Positions 24,415 to 35,600 are shown, counted from the first letter of the stretch. The stretch: 64,000 bases of DNA from Methanosarcina sp. 2.H.T.1A.6 (GCF_000979455.1 NZ_JJOY01000045.1:1-64000), one strand, 5' to 3'. Numbers and translations: made by a program. The notes: a model not told the origin generated them from the letters alone.

Positions 24415-25686
24415 ATGAAACCAAAATACACAGTTCTTGATATGTTTTCTGGTGCAGGAGGACTCTCAGAGGGTTTCTTTCAGCAGGGATTTAAATTTGT
24501 ATCTCATATAGAGAAAAGTAATCATGCAAGGAATTCTCTCGAAACTAGAGCGATTTACCATTCTCTGAAAGATTCCAGTAATGAAGGAATTTATAGAGAT
24601 TATATTTCAGGAAATCTCAACAGAGATGAATTTATCCAAAAATTCGAAGAGCTTGACCTCCCTCCAGCTGGATTGTTACAGGGAGAAGTGGCTGAATCAA
24701 AAGAAACTACTATGATAAAAGAAATTCAAGAACATTTAAAAGTCATTGATAGTGATTCTGTTGATGTAGTCATAGGAGGGCCACCATGTCAGGCTTATTC
24801 TGTTGCTGGGAGAGGCAGGAAGCCAAAGGAAATGAAGGAAGATCCCCGTAATTATCTATACAGGCATTACGTTTCATTCTTAAAAAGCTTTGAGCCAAAA
24901 ATTTTTGTATTCGAAAACGTTCCGGGAATTAAAAGTGCTATAGATGGGATTATTTACTCAAATTTGCATGAGGAATTGAAAAAACTTGGATATACAACAG
25001 AAGCCCATATACTGAATGCAAAAGATTTTAGTGTACTTCAGGAAAGAAACCGGATAATATTTATTGGCTGGAAAGATGAGTATGATCTTTCATATCCGGA
25101 CTTTTTAAAAACTCCTCTCAGCAGGTTCCATGTCTCATCCCTTTTGAAAGACCTTCCCCCATTACAAGCCGGTGAAGGTACTGATAGTCCTGCAAAATAT
25201 ACAAAGCCATTCTCATGGTCATCTGAATATCTTCAAAGATTTAAGATTAGAGAAAAGAAAGATATACTCATTCAACACAACGCAAGAATACATAATTCCA
25301 GAGATCGTACCATATACAGACGTGCAATTGAAAAATGGGATAAAGAAAGAAAACGGCTGAAATATGATGAACTACCTCAGGAACTCCAGACACATAAAAA
25401 TAAAACGTCGTTTCTGGACAGATTTAAGGTGGTCAATCAGTATGGTTACTCCCATGCCATACTTGCTCACATATCAAAGGATGGCCACTATTTCATTCAT
25501 CCTGATATCAAACAGGCAAGATCTCTGACAGTTAGAGAAGTGGCAAGAATACAGTCATTTCCTGATAATTATAAATTCGAAGGCCCTCGAATCGCGCAGT
25601 ATGCACAGATTGGCAATGCTGTGCCTCCTCTTATGGCTAAAGGGATAGCAGTTGAAATAGAGAAGATGCTTGAAGAGATTTCATGA
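24415..25686 (+). CDS. drmMII: DNA (cytosine-5)-methyltransferase, DrmMII-like
   Basis: This enzyme methylates cytosine at C5 in a specific DNA sequence, most likely to mark self DNA for the island. The motifs come in normal order: I (VLDMFSGAGGLSEGF), IV with the catalytic Cys (GGPPCQAYSVAGRGR), VI (FVFENVPG), VIII (QERNRIIFIG), IX (RSLTVREVARIQSFPD) and X (QIGNAVPPLMA). The variable target-recognition region lies between VIII and IX. ATG 24415 is preferred, with GGTGA at 24402-24406; an in-frame GTG at 24403 is possible. Its last four bases overlap the next gene (ATGA). Identification as DrmMII rests on the drmA-drmB-drmC cluster that follows. Confidence 0.93.
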   Translation: MKPKYTVLDMFSGAGGLSEGFFQQGFKFVSHIEKSNHARNSLETRAIYHSLKDSSNEGIYRDYISGNLNRDEFIQKFEELDLPPAGLLQGEVAESKETTMIKEIQEHLKVIDSDSVDVVIGGPPCQAYSVAGRGRKPKEMKEDPRNYLYRHYVSFLKSFEPKIFVFENVPGIKSAIDGIIYSNLHEELKKLGYTTEAHILNAKDFSVLQERNRIIFIGWKDEYDLSYPDFLKTPLSRFHVSSLLKDLPPLQAGEGTDSPAKYTKPFSWSSEYLQRFKIREKKDILIQHNARIHNSRDRTIYRRAIEKWDKERKRLKYDELPQELQTHKNKTSFLDRFKVVNQYGYSHAILAHISKDGHYFIHPDIKQARSLTVREVARIQSFPDNYKFEGPRIAQYAQIGNAVPPLMAKGIAVEIEKMLEEIS

Positions 25687-26357
25687 ATACAGTTACCAGA
25701 GATAAAGAATATTTCTCAAAAATAAAAATAATAAGAACTGAACTTCTTATATGGGGAGAGGAAAATCTCAGGAAATTTCCATGGAGAGAAACCTCTGATC
25801 CCCATAAAATTACCGTTGCTGAAGTGATGCTTCACAGAACGAAAGCTAATCAGGTAAAAGATATTTACGAACAGTTTATTATTAAATATCCTGATTTTGA
25901 GTCAATTGTTAAAGCTGGCCGTGAAGCAATAAAAGATGATTTAAAATCCCTTGGACTTTTCTGGCGTGCAGATTTACTTTACGATATGGCCGTTGAAGTT
26001 GTAGAAAAATATGGTGGAAAACTGCCTCTGGAAAGGAAAAAATTGATGGCAATGCCTGGAGTAGGAAATTATATCTCAGCGGCCATCCTATGTTTTGGAT
26101 ATAACCTTCCCGAACCAGTACTCGATACAAATACTGTGCGTGTTTTAGGAAGAATTTTTGGGTTGAAAATTACAGATTCCTCAAGGAGAAGCAAACTTTT
26201 CTATGGAATTATGTATGATCTTGTTAATTTCTGGGATCCCAGAACCGTTTCTTTCGCTTTAATTGATTTTTCAAATGCGGTTTGTATTCCTAGAGATAAA
26301 CCTAGATGTGAAATTTGTAGTCTTAGAGACATCTGTATATATTACTTAGAACTGTAA
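25683..26357 (+). CDS. Thymine-DNA glycosylase of the Mig/HhH-GPD family
   Basis: This is a 224-residue endonuclease III superfamily protein. The helix-hairpin-helix is LMAMPGVGNYISAAIL with catalytic Asp148 in VLDTNTVRVLGR. A 4Fe-4S site is formed by Cys201, Cys209, Cys212 and Cys218. The position that is Lys in endonuclease III and Ser in MutY is Tyr130 here, as in Mig.MthI, the T:G mismatch thymine glycosylase encoded beside a C5 methyltransferase in Methanothermobacter. It overlaps the methyltransferase stop by 4 bases, so translation is coupled. The expected role is to remove thymine left by deamination of the island's 5-methylcytosine. MutY-like A:G activity is the alternative. Confidence 0.88.
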   Translation: MNTVTRDKEYFSKIKIIRTELLIWGEENLRKFPWRETSDPHKITVAEVMLHRTKANQVKDIYEQFIIKYPDFESIVKAGREAIKDDLKSLGLFWRADLLYDMAVEVVEKYGGKLPLERKKLMAMPGVGNYISAAILCFGYNLPEPVLDTNTVRVLGRIFGLKITDSSRRSKLFYGIMYDLVNFWDPRTVSFALIDFSNAVCIPRDKPRCEICSLRDICIYYLEL

Positions 26358-26401
26358 ATCCCTTACAATTACGATTCTTAATTCCTTTTTATCTAAATTC
26401 T

Positions 26402-26462
26402 TTTTTGAATATAGTTATTCAAAAATAAATGTAATATATTCATTTAGGACTATATGAATATA
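26402..26462 (+). promoter_or_regulatory. Two inverted repeats upstream of drmA
   Basis: TTTTTGAATA-TAGT-TATTCAAAAA (26402-26425) is a perfect 10-bp stem. TATATTCAT (26435-26443) and ATGAATATA (26454-26462) form a perfect 9-bp inverted repeat just after it. Both share the half-site TGAATA. The first may end the methyltransferase-glycosylase transcript; together they may be operators of a separate drmA promoter, since about 240 bases separate the two units. Confidence 0.5.
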
Positions 26463-26599
26463 GAGAAACAATTCTATCGAAAAATATTTAAACCAATTTT
26501 AGAATACTAACTTAGTATAATAGTCTTGAATATTTAACAGATCAGATCTTTGATAATTCATTTTGATTGAATATTTATTGGACTGGACGGAGTGAGAAT

Positions 26600-29500
26600 G
26601 TGCGGGAAAAATATATTGAAGAGTTGATAAAAGAAGTTTTAGGACCAAGAAATGGATCTGAAGAAACAATAATTGGAGCAGATCCTTATACAGAATACAT
26701 CACTGGAGTTATTATTCCAAAGGATTGCAAACAAAGAGAACTTGGTCCAGATTCGGAAATTCTCAATATTGAGGGGGATGATAAGGGGGCAGAAGACACT
26801 GATTCACGAGAAAAAACGCTTTCAATCCTCCCATCTGAGCTTGATCCTCGTGTAAGATCCAAATCATTTGGAATATCTTTTTTAGTTAAGGGTAAAGATC
26901 CTTATTTGAAAGTCTGTGTAACTTGGGGAAGATATTTCAAAAAAGAACTTACTTCAGAAAATTCTGATAGAAAGAAAGTTACAGAAACGGAAATTTTTTG
27001 GAAACGAAAACCTTATTGTAAAATTATTAATCTCAATATGTCTGGAGAATCCTCTAAAGAAATAACTGTTTACGAGGGAATAGATGGAAAAATTGTATTG
27101 AATAGTCGGGGGATAAAGGTCAATGATTCACTCCATATTATTCTGAGTCTTATAAATGAGTTAAAGATCGGAGATTGTTATGGAGACAAAGTGATTGAAT
27201 CGTCTCTTTATCAGCCTTCTATACGTGTCATTCTTGGAAATAATTGCAAACTAGAGTCAATTGATTCCGAAGAAAATGATGAGCTTAACTTTATTTACAG
27301 AGAAAATCCTGTTATCGCAAGAGGTCACATGTGTTCCTCGATATGGAAGGATGTCGATTATCAAAATAAACTTGACATAAAAGTATTATGGCCTGATGGT
27401 ATTCATTTTGATGATTGTCATGAATTCACAACATGTGATGTAAGAAGTGAGTTTGTTCCTCTTTATCCAAATCCAGCACCTCTTTTTGAATGGATAAATT
27501 CTGAAATCTCGAATTCTCCAGTCTTCTCAGCTTTAAAATTATCCGAAATGTGGGATGAAACAGAAATAAAAGATTATTTAAATCCTATCCTAAAAAGTTA
27601 TGAAAAATGGATTCAAAAGAATGAAACTTCACTTGAGGATTTTTCAGATAAGGATAAAATTATCGCAAAAAAAATCATAGATAAACAAAAAATTTGCCTT
27701 AAAAGGATTAATGGAGGAATAGAATGTCTTCAAAAAGATACAGATATTCTTTTGTCATTTTGCTTTGCCAATAAAGTTATATGGTTACAAAATCTCTGGA
27801 AAAAGGACGGAAAACTGGAGGAAAGTGATATTGATTTTGTTTGGAGACCATTCCAACTTGCATTTTTCTTAATGAATCTGGAATCTCTATCCAATAAAGA
27901 CTCTGGATTCAGAGACTACGTTGATTTACTGTGGGTACCTACAGGAGGAGGAAAAACAGAGTCTTATCTTGCAATGATGGCCTTTGTTATGGCTTTAAGA
28001 AGAAGGAATGCACAGGCAAGACTTCGGAATGGAGATAAAGATAACAAAGATATAACTGGGGCAGGAACGTCCATAATTTCCAGGTATACATTACGTCTGT
28101 TAACTGTCCAACAATTTAGAAGAACACTTGTTATGATTACGGCAGCAGAATACCTACGTGTTTTGAATAAGCAGGGACTTTCTGGATGGAGGCCACAAAA
28201 GTGTTCTATATCCGAAGATTGGCTATACGGAACGGTAAGATTTTCTGTGGGAATGTGGGTAGGAGGAGGGGTATCTCCTAACCATCTCCGTGGTGAACAA
28301 GGAGCGATTAAGGCATTACAAAACAGTTCATCGTCAGAAGGTGAACCTGCTCAGATAGTAAAATGTCCAGTATGTGGCAGTTGGCTTGCTGTTCCCAGTT
28401 CGGGTTTACCAGCTGGGGTTAATAAAATATATCTCGTAATTAAGTATGAAAAAACTCTCTCTGAATTGAAGAGTCACGTTTCAAAGCTTATATCAGTTTC
28501 TGATTTGGTTACGGAAATTCAAGTTTCAGATAATAGATGCCTTAGCAACTGTTTCATAATGTATATTGCACTTGACAGCTCCAGAAAAGTTGACGAAAAA
28601 GAGTTTGATGATATTATTTCGAAACTTGAAAAAGAGCTTAAAGTTAAAGTTGTCTCTTTCAGACCGTCACGACCTGGTTATTTCCCTTCATACAATGAAG
28701 TTGGAAGAAAAAAAGACTCACCTGTTGATTTTGAAATTTTTTGCCCGAATCCTGAATGTGATCTTAACAGTGATGTTAATTATAAGGAAGGTGTGCCCTC
28801 AAATGTTTCTGGAAATTCAAAAAAGAAATTACCAGACGGTCTGTTTGTGAAGGACAATTCTTCCCCATTTGCTGAAAATTCACATATTCCTATTCCAGCA
28901 TATACAGTTGATGAACAGATATACCATAGATGTCCAACTATTATTGTAAGTACAGCAGATAAAATAGCAAGACTGGCTTTTGAGCCCAGGTCTAGTTCTA
29001 TATTTGGAAACGTGAAAAAATATAATGGATTTTATGGTTACTATCGTGATGATTCAGAAGAATTATTACCAAACAATTACACCAAAAGTGCAATTTCAAA
29101 GTATTCCACTAATGTAAATCCATTCCTTCCGCCTGATATGATAGTACAGGATGAACTTCATTTAATGGATGGGCCCTTGGGTAGTATGTTTGGTATTTAT
29201 GAGTGTATTGTTGATGGTCTTATCCGTGAATCAGGCGGAATTCCAAAGTATATTGCATCTTCTGCAACTGTTAATGATGCAGCGATTCAAGTTAAAAGTC
29301 TTTTTAATAGACCGTTATTCCAGTTTCCGGCATACGGTCTAACTTTCAAAGATAGTTTTTTTGTAAGAATGCCTGTCTGGTCATCTGGATGGGATGAAAA
29401 TAGACCCGGAAGAGTTTACATGGGGATCTATGCACCAGGAAGAGGTCCGTTGACACCAATTATAAGAATATGGTCAAGGATGCTGCAGACTGGTGAAGAG

Positions 29501-30412
29501 AATTGCTCTGAAAAGGACATTATAAATTTCTGGACTCTTGTAGGTTACTTTAATTCCATTAGGGAGTTAGGAGGGAATAGATCACTTTTTAGAGAAGACA
29601 TTATTGAAAGGTTAAATAATATTTCCAAAGGTTCAGTTCGAAATTTGGATGCAGAAAAGGTTGTTGAACTTTCAAGCCGGATAAACTCTACTGATATTCC
29701 ACAGCTACTTGAAGAACTGGAACAGGGAAAGAAACGCACTATTAATGAAAACCCTGATGCTATATTCACCACATCAATGTTTGGAACTGGTGTAGATATT
29801 CCTCACTTATCCTTGATGGTTGTAAACGGGCAACCCAAAACAACATCTCAGTACATTCAGGCAACTGGTCGCGTGGGAAGAGATCATGGAGCTCTGGTTG
29901 TCACATTTTATAAAGCTGGGAGAGCAAGAGATCTTAGCCATTATGAAATATTTACAGGGTACCATCATAGAATAAACATCGAGGTAGAACCTGCTTCTGT
30001 TTCTCCTTTTTCAGACGGATGTTTAGAGAAAGCAGCGGGTCCTGCAATTGTTTCTTTTCTAAGAAATATGCCTGATCCCAGTTCTAGATGGTTTGTTGAA
30101 TCAGGTCATATTATTCAAAGTGAGGAGTCATTGAATGACTTCGAAAGGTTTTTGAGTAGATGCTTACCTCGTGATGTTTCCAAAAAAGCGATCCAGTGTT
30201 TCCGTTCTCAGTATGATCGATGGCTTGGAATCTCACAAAAGCTTGGTTTCACTAAAAATTTGGTTTATAATGAGTATACTCTATATAGGCCTCCTGAAAA
30301 AAATGTAATACTTGGAGATCCAGCACATGAAAAGGTTGGTTTATGTGTTGTTTACAAAAACGCTCCACAATCTCTTCGTGAAATAGAAGAAACTACTGCG
30401 TTTGAGGTATAA
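26600..30412 (+). CDS. drmA: DISARM-type helicase DrmA
   Basis: A very large superfamily 2 helicase-like protein (1,271 residues). Walker A is WVPTGGGKTES (about residues 445-455), the DEAH-like box is QDELH (about 850-854), and motif VI is YIQATGRVGRDHG. Between the first two lies an insert of some 400 residues with two Cys pairs (CPVCGSW and CPNPECD) that could bind zinc. This layout, followed directly by DUF1998 and PLD genes, is that of DrmA, the DNA-remodelling helicase of DISARM. Start: the open frame reaches TTG 26567, but GTG 26600 has GGAG at 26589-26592, 7 bases away, and is preferred. Its stop is 2 bases before drmB. Confidence 0.88.
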   Translation: MREKYIEELIKEVLGPRNGSEETIIGADPYTEYITGVIIPKDCKQRELGPDSEILNIEGDDKGAEDTDSREKTLSILPSELDPRVRSKSFGISFLVKGKDPYLKVCVTWGRYFKKELTSENSDRKKVTETEIFWKRKPYCKIINLNMSGESSKEITVYEGIDGKIVLNSRGIKVNDSLHIILSLINELKIGDCYGDKVIESSLYQPSIRVILGNNCKLESIDSEENDELNFIYRENPVIARGHMCSSIWKDVDYQNKLDIKVLWPDGIHFDDCHEFTTCDVRSEFVPLYPNPAPLFEWINSEISNSPVFSALKLSEMWDETEIKDYLNPILKSYEKWIQKNETSLEDFSDKDKIIAKKIIDKQKICLKRINGGIECLQKDTDILLSFCFANKVIWLQNLWKKDGKLEESDIDFVWRPFQLAFFLMNLESLSNKDSGFRDYVDLLWVPTGGGKTESYLAMMAFVMALRRRNAQARLRNGDKDNKDITGAGTSIISRYTLRLLTVQQFRRTLVMITAAEYLRVLNKQGLSGWRPQKCSISEDWLYGTVRFSVGMWVGGGVSPNHLRGEQGAIKALQNSSSSEGEPAQIVKCPVCGSWLAVPSSGLPAGVNKIYLVIKYEKTLSELKSHVSKLISVSDLVTEIQVSDNRCLSNCFIMYIALDSSRKVDEKEFDDIISKLEKELKVKVVSFRPSRPGYFPSYNEVGRKKDSPVDFEIFCPNPECDLNSDVNYKEGVPSNVSGNSKKKLPDGLFVKDNSSPFAENSHIPIPAYTVDEQIYHRCPTIIVSTADKIARLAFEPRSSSIFGNVKKYNGFYGYYRDDSEELLPNNYTKSAISKYSTNVNPFLPPDMIVQDELHLMDGPLGSMFGIYECIVDGLIRESGGIPKYIASSATVNDAAIQVKSLFNRPLFQFPAYGLTFKDSFFVRMPVWSSGWDENRPGRVYMGIYAPGRGPLTPIIRIWSRMLQTGEENCSEKDIINFWTLVGYFNSIRELGGNRSLFREDIIERLNNISKGSVRNLDAEKVVELSSRINSTDIPQLLEELEQGKKRTINENPDAIFTTSMFGTGVDIPHLSLMVVNGQPKTTSQYIQATGRVGRDHGALVVTFYKAGRARDLSHYEIFTGYHHRINIEVEPASVSPFSDGCLEKAAGPAIVSFLRNMPDPSSRWFVESGHIIQSEESLNDFERFLSRCLPRDVSKKAIQCFRSQYDRWLGISQKLGFTKNLVYNEYTLYRPPEKNVILGDPAHEKVGLCVVYKNAPQSLREIEETTAFEV

Positions 30413-30414
30413 AT

Positions 30415-32217
30415 ATGACAAGGGAATTTCAGCATATAAGCAGATCGCAGTTTGTTCTTACTTATGGTCCGGGTTCCGTAATTGAAACTAAAAAAGGACC
30501 TCGGATTATTCCATCTCTGGAAAAAGGACTTGGTGAGAACTTTAACCCGGATACTTTTCGAAGATTTGAAATCGCAGAGACAAGGATTTCCAAGTACATT
30601 AAAAGCAGATCGGAAGAAAAAACGAATATTCGCATATTAGCTTTGCCTACAAACGCTGGACTTGGAAAGCAAAGCAATTATCGCGTTTACTCAACATATG
30701 TTTTCCCAGTGTGGAAAGTCTGCTATGGAAGAAGAGGAAATCATGCCCCCATTTTGTATAACGGATCTAAATGTCCTCTATGTGAAACTAACGATGAATC
30801 TTCTGCAGTTAGATTTGTTGCAGCATGTCCAGATGGTCACCTCGATGAAGTAAACTGGAATTATGCTGTCCATAAAAGCTCATCATGTAAACCAGACTAC
30901 TTCCGCTGGAAAGCAAACGGAAGTTCTCTAGAAGATATTATCATAGAATGCCCTATTTGTAGAGCTAGAAAAAATATGAAGGAAATTTACAAAATGAATT
31001 TTTTCTGTAAGGGAAGAATTCCTGAAAGAGAATCTCCTTCTAGCGATTATTTTCCCATTTATACCAAGCCTGATAGGTCAAAAAATTGTGAAAAAATAAT
31101 GAAAATAATGCAGAGGCAGTCAACTTCACTCAGGGTTCCTGAAACAATGACCCTTTTGACAATTCCAGAATTCGATAATCAGATATCAAGAATTCTTCAA
31201 AGGTATGATGTTTCAATAGCTCTTGATACAATGGTGAAAATGCCTTCCGATATTTTACTTAGGATGGATGCTAATACTGTTATAGACTGGATTACAAGTA
31301 GTTTAAAAGGAAGAATTCCTGATGATTCGCTTGAAGTTATAAGTAAAGAAATTAGAGAAAAAGGTGTATTAGAATTCTGTGATCTTTATAAACGCTTAAA
31401 CGATGAAAACAAATCTTTCATGAGTTTAATGTATGAAGAATTTGATTCACTGCTATCAGGAGCAGGAAGTTCAACCAAAAATTTTGTTATGGGGCATCCA
31501 AAAAAGATAATCTCAACCTCACCTCTCATTCCTGAATTGCTTGTTCACCCGATTAGTAAGATCAGAACAATCACAGTTCAGCTTGGCTACAGACGTATAG
31601 TATCAACTGCAGATGAAAGTGAACCCCAATTATTAGTCTCATCAGGTGTGTATTTGCCTTCGGATGGAAGTATCTGGTATCCAGGGTATGAAGGATTTGG
31701 TGAAGGTATATTCATTACATTTGGTGAAAGAAAAGTGCCTGATCTAACCTCAAAACCTGCTTACAACCTATGGAAAGAATATGCAGCGTCGGGTATGAAG
31801 TCTGATTCAGGATGGTCGGAGGTTTCTGCTGAACCCGAATTTGTCTGGCTCCATACACTTTCTCATGCAATCATCAGAGCTTTATCCTCACACACCGGTT
31901 ATTCAGCAGTTTCACTGAGGGAAAGAGTTTACATATCTCGTGATGGAAAAAATGGGGGTATTCTTATTTATAATACATCTCCAGGAGAAGATGGAGGGAT
32001 GGGGGGACTTGTAGGATCAGTAGATATATTCCACGAAATTATCAATAGTGCAGTTGGGAATATTTTGCTTTGTTCTAATGATCCACTTTGCTGTGATGTA
32101 ACTAAATCAGCAGAATGTGTAAATGGAGCGGCGTGTTATAGTTGTCTTTTGATTTCTGAAACTTCATGTGAACATAGAAACCTTTGGCTTGATAGGCATC
32201 TTCTCATTGGAGATTGA
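30415..32217 (+). CDS. drmB: DISARM protein DrmB (DUF1998)
   Basis: The 600-residue protein starts with SQFVLTYGPGSVIETKKGPR, typical of the DrmB/DUF1998 N-terminus, and has a Cys cluster (CPLCET at about 120-125, CPDGH at about 139-143). The C-terminal DUF1998 part has LHTLSHAIIRAL, then GEDGGMGGLVGSVD and a second Cys cluster (CCDVTKSAEC...CYSCLL...C). In DISARM, DrmB forms a complex with DrmA that engages DNA. The gene follows drmA by 2 bases, with GAGGTAT inside the end of drmA as ribosome binding site. Confidence 0.88.
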   Translation: MTREFQHISRSQFVLTYGPGSVIETKKGPRIIPSLEKGLGENFNPDTFRRFEIAETRISKYIKSRSEEKTNIRILALPTNAGLGKQSNYRVYSTYVFPVWKVCYGRRGNHAPILYNGSKCPLCETNDESSAVRFVAACPDGHLDEVNWNYAVHKSSSCKPDYFRWKANGSSLEDIIIECPICRARKNMKEIYKMNFFCKGRIPERESPSSDYFPIYTKPDRSKNCEKIMKIMQRQSTSLRVPETMTLLTIPEFDNQISRILQRYDVSIALDTMVKMPSDILLRMDANTVIDWITSSLKGRIPDDSLEVISKEIREKGVLEFCDLYKRLNDENKSFMSLMYEEFDSLLSGAGSSTKNFVMGHPKKIISTSPLIPELLVHPISKIRTITVQLGYRRIVSTADESEPQLLVSSGVYLPSDGSIWYPGYEGFGEGIFITFGERKVPDLTSKPAYNLWKEYAASGMKSDSGWSEVSAEPEFVWLHTLSHAIIRALSSHTGYSAVSLRERVYISRDGKNGGILIYNTSPGEDGGMGGLVGSVDIFHEIINSAVGNILLCSNDPLCCDVTKSAECVNGAACYSCLLISETSCEHRNLWLDRHLLIGD

Positions 32218-32219
32218 CG

Positions 32220-32687
32220 ATGATTGAAGAAATTGTTCCTGTGGCTACAGGTGAAAAATGGGTTGGATACGGGATAAGATCATTTAGATCGGTAATCAAT
32301 GATCTGATTTCGAATTCCACTAATGAACTTTCTCTTACAGCTTATGTTCTCACAGATATGAGCATTGTGAATAAATTGAGAAAGGCATTAGAAAGAGGAG
32401 TCAAGGTTGAAATATACTTATACGGTGATGAATTTGCGATAAGAAACGAGGCTGTAGATTATATACTAAATCTACAAAAAGAATTTAATTATCTAAAAAT
32501 ACACAGAGTTGAAGATGAAATACTTCATGCTAAAGTTCTTGTTGCTGATGGCAAAAAAGTTCTTTCTGGATCGGCTAATTTTACATTTAGTGGAATGACA
32601 AATAATTATGAGCTTGGTTTTCTAGTAGAGGATCCATCTATAGCGCTCCAGATTTTAAAATTAATAAAAAAGTTGGAGAAGAAATGA
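32220..32687 (+). CDS. drmC: DISARM phospholipase-D-like protein DrmC
   Basis: A 155-residue protein with one PLD motif: LHAKVLVADGKKVLSGSAN holds the His, Lys and Asp of HxKx4D and the GSxN tail. Single-motif PLD proteins usually dimerise to make one active site and act as nucleases. In DISARM the drmC gene lies after drmB and is reported as not essential. The frame opens at a TTG (32214) overlapping the drmB stop, but ATG 32220, with GGAG at 32209-32212, is the better start. The stop overlaps the next gene by 4 bases. Confidence 0.85.
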   Translation: MIEEIVPVATGEKWVGYGIRSFRSVINDLISNSTNELSLTAYVLTDMSIVNKLRKALERGVKVEIYLYGDEFAIRNEAVDYILNLQKEFNYLKIHRVEDEILHAKVLVADGKKVLSGSANFTFSGMTNNYELGFLVEDPSIALQILKLIKKLEKK

Positions 32688-35600
32688 GAACTTATTACCA
32701 TTTTGCTTATACTTGTCCCAATTGTCATGAACCTCACGTAACTGGGAAACCAATTGAATTTATTGACAAGAAACATCTTAGATGTTCTTCTTGCAATGCA
32801 TTATTCTATACTGAAGTAAATATTTTCACAGAATCATTTCCCGAAACTGTAAAGTATGTTACAGAAAAGGAAGGAAAGAGATCGGAAAATTATCTTTCCC
32901 ATTTGCCTCTTATATGGAAAGTTGTGCCAAATGACATCGAAAAATCTTATCTTGACTGGATAAAAGATAATCCTAAAGGAATATTCCTTGTCACTTGGCC
33001 ATGGAATGACCTTCGTTTCATCCCCCTTCTCGCATCAGAATATCTTTTAACTTTCCCTAACAGAAAAGTTGCAGTCATTGGAAATTACTCAACAAATAAT
33101 GAAAGTAAATATTATGTACCTACATATTCTTCGTATGATGTATTTAGTAAGACTGTTTATATTGAGGGTGAAGATAATTTTTTTCCACCTAAATTAAAAC
33201 AAGAAAGCAACAATCTTAAAAGGGAAATGATTTTCGAAAAAGAAGATGTTGTAGAAGTTAAATATAGAAAGTTTGGTGAAAATGAAACAAGAAATAAATT
33301 ATGTCACGGTACTGTAAGAAAGTGTAAAAATTCAATCCTTAGAGAAGCAAAAGAACTTGGAGATAATTTTTTAAGAGAAATTTCTGTTCCTAAAAACGAT
33401 GGAAAAAAAATTGAAGTTATAAATGAAAATGGAGAATGGAATGTTTCTCTTGAAAAGCAAACTCGATGGACAGGGAGTCTTAACTATAAGAAGATATGGC
33501 TTTGGGAACTCCTTGTTAACTCTACAAAATTAAAAAATTGTGGAACGGAAATTGAGTCGTTTTTTCACGATGAAGAAGCTGCTGAAGAAATTCTTGATAA
33601 AAAAATCAAGTTACACTTTTTTTCAATTGAATCTGAAATTTCGGAGGTACTTAGAAGCATAAAAATAGTATCTCCTGATGTTCTTATAATTGAAAATATG
33701 GATGAAATCATCTCGGATTCCAGGTACGTTGGCCCTAGAACGGAAAAGTTAATGGAGTTTTTGAGAAAAACTGATATCAGCACAGTTCTGATGTTTTCGA
33801 CTAATCCAGATATCCGTCACTTATATAGAATTGGTGCAAATGAAACCGTTTTTGGTTCTATCAGGGTATTATTTCACACTTGGGATTCCCCCACTTTTCT
33901 TGGTGATCTGAATCCTGATAGTGATTCAAGACATCCAAATCCTTTGTCTTCAAAAATGGAACAAATGCCTAAAGAAAAGCTTAGAGAAATTAAGCCAGAA
34001 TACATTTCGATTGATTCTTACGATGAGATTTCTGAGTTATTGGGGAAATGCTTGAAGAGTATCGATGAGGAAACTAAGAAAGATGTAAAGCTGTATTTTT
34101 CTAGAGTTTTTTCAACACTTTTAAATGTGGTCGGAGAATACGGAAAACCTGAAATCCTATCTGTGATGAAGCAATGGAATTACCCATTGACTTATGATAT
34201 TTTATTTACTGATCTCAGCCAGAAAATTGAACAAGAACTCTTCACTTCTTTAAATGATTCTATAAGAAAAGTTTTCTATACTGATTCATATATTCAGAGG
34301 AATCCCCTTAGAGAAAAAATGCGGGATATTGTCAGGGATATATTCAAGAAAAATAATGGGTGTTACATTACGATAATTGTTCCTCGCTTTGAATCCAAAG
34401 GAGCTGAACGTTTACTTCGTCAAGAGGATTCAATACCAGAACAAATTTCATCTTTTCTAACTGTGTGTAGTTGGGAGAAATTAGGAAGTATTGAAAGGAT
34501 TGTTCCAGAGGGCTTCAAACATTTTGTACTATCTACAGGATATCCATCTTTAAGTTATAATTTGCATTCTTCTGATGTTGATAAATTTTTCTTTGTTGGA
34601 ACTAATAAAACAATCGGAAGGATAAAAGAAATCATAGACAAGAGACTACTTGAGATAAACGCCTATCCTGTTGTCAGAATTTATGATGACACTCCTGCAC
34701 CTTGCCTGCTAAGAGGTCTTTTGTCTAAAGTTAACTTTGATGAAAATGAAAAATTACAATATATTGATGATATTGAATTGGGCGAGGAAGAGTATTCTAT
34801 GCCTTATTCTGGAGTGAGTATTTATGGAAAAACTTCAGATATTATAGATGAATATAATAATTATTATAAGTTAACTTGTGGAGAGACAGCTATTCTGTGC
34901 ATTGATTCTCAAAATAGAGGTTTATTTCTTCCTCTTGATAGAGATATTATGCTTAAGGATGGAAATTCTTTCAGAGAAATATCCTTTAGTCTTGACTCTT
35001 CCACTTCCTCGATGAAGAGAGAATTAATTAATACGGAAGTTATTCTCAATCGTTTGGGTTTCTATCAATCGTTTAGATCTATATTTTTTAAATTCATGAT
35101 GAAATGGGGAGACAAACTTCAATTCCAGAAAGGACCGTTTGAGTGGAAGGGATTTAAACAATTATTCAATGATTCGATTCTATGGATTGATCTTCTGGAG
35201 CGAACAATTGAAACTTTTGCAGAACAGAATAGTATCTCTCCCCAAAAGTCAAAGGATGAAATTGCAAAGATTCTAGCAGATTCAGGAATTACCGCAAAGA
35301 ATCCTGATTACATTTCTAGTTGGTGGACAAATTATGAAGAAGTTATGGTTGATTCTGAAACATATAAATTGTATCGAACAGAACATCCCTTCACTCCTCA
35401 AGATATGAGAATTATTTTTAAATATATATCTGAAATATCCTCTTTTTTAACAGCTGATACAATGATTGCGGAGAAATCATACGCAGCTGCTCTTACAATT
35501 CAAAATTTAAGGCGAAATGTGTTTAAGAGCTCTAATAAAAAGGAGGATAAGTACTCATATATATACTCAAAACTTGAAAAGCAAATGAGTCAACTTATAA

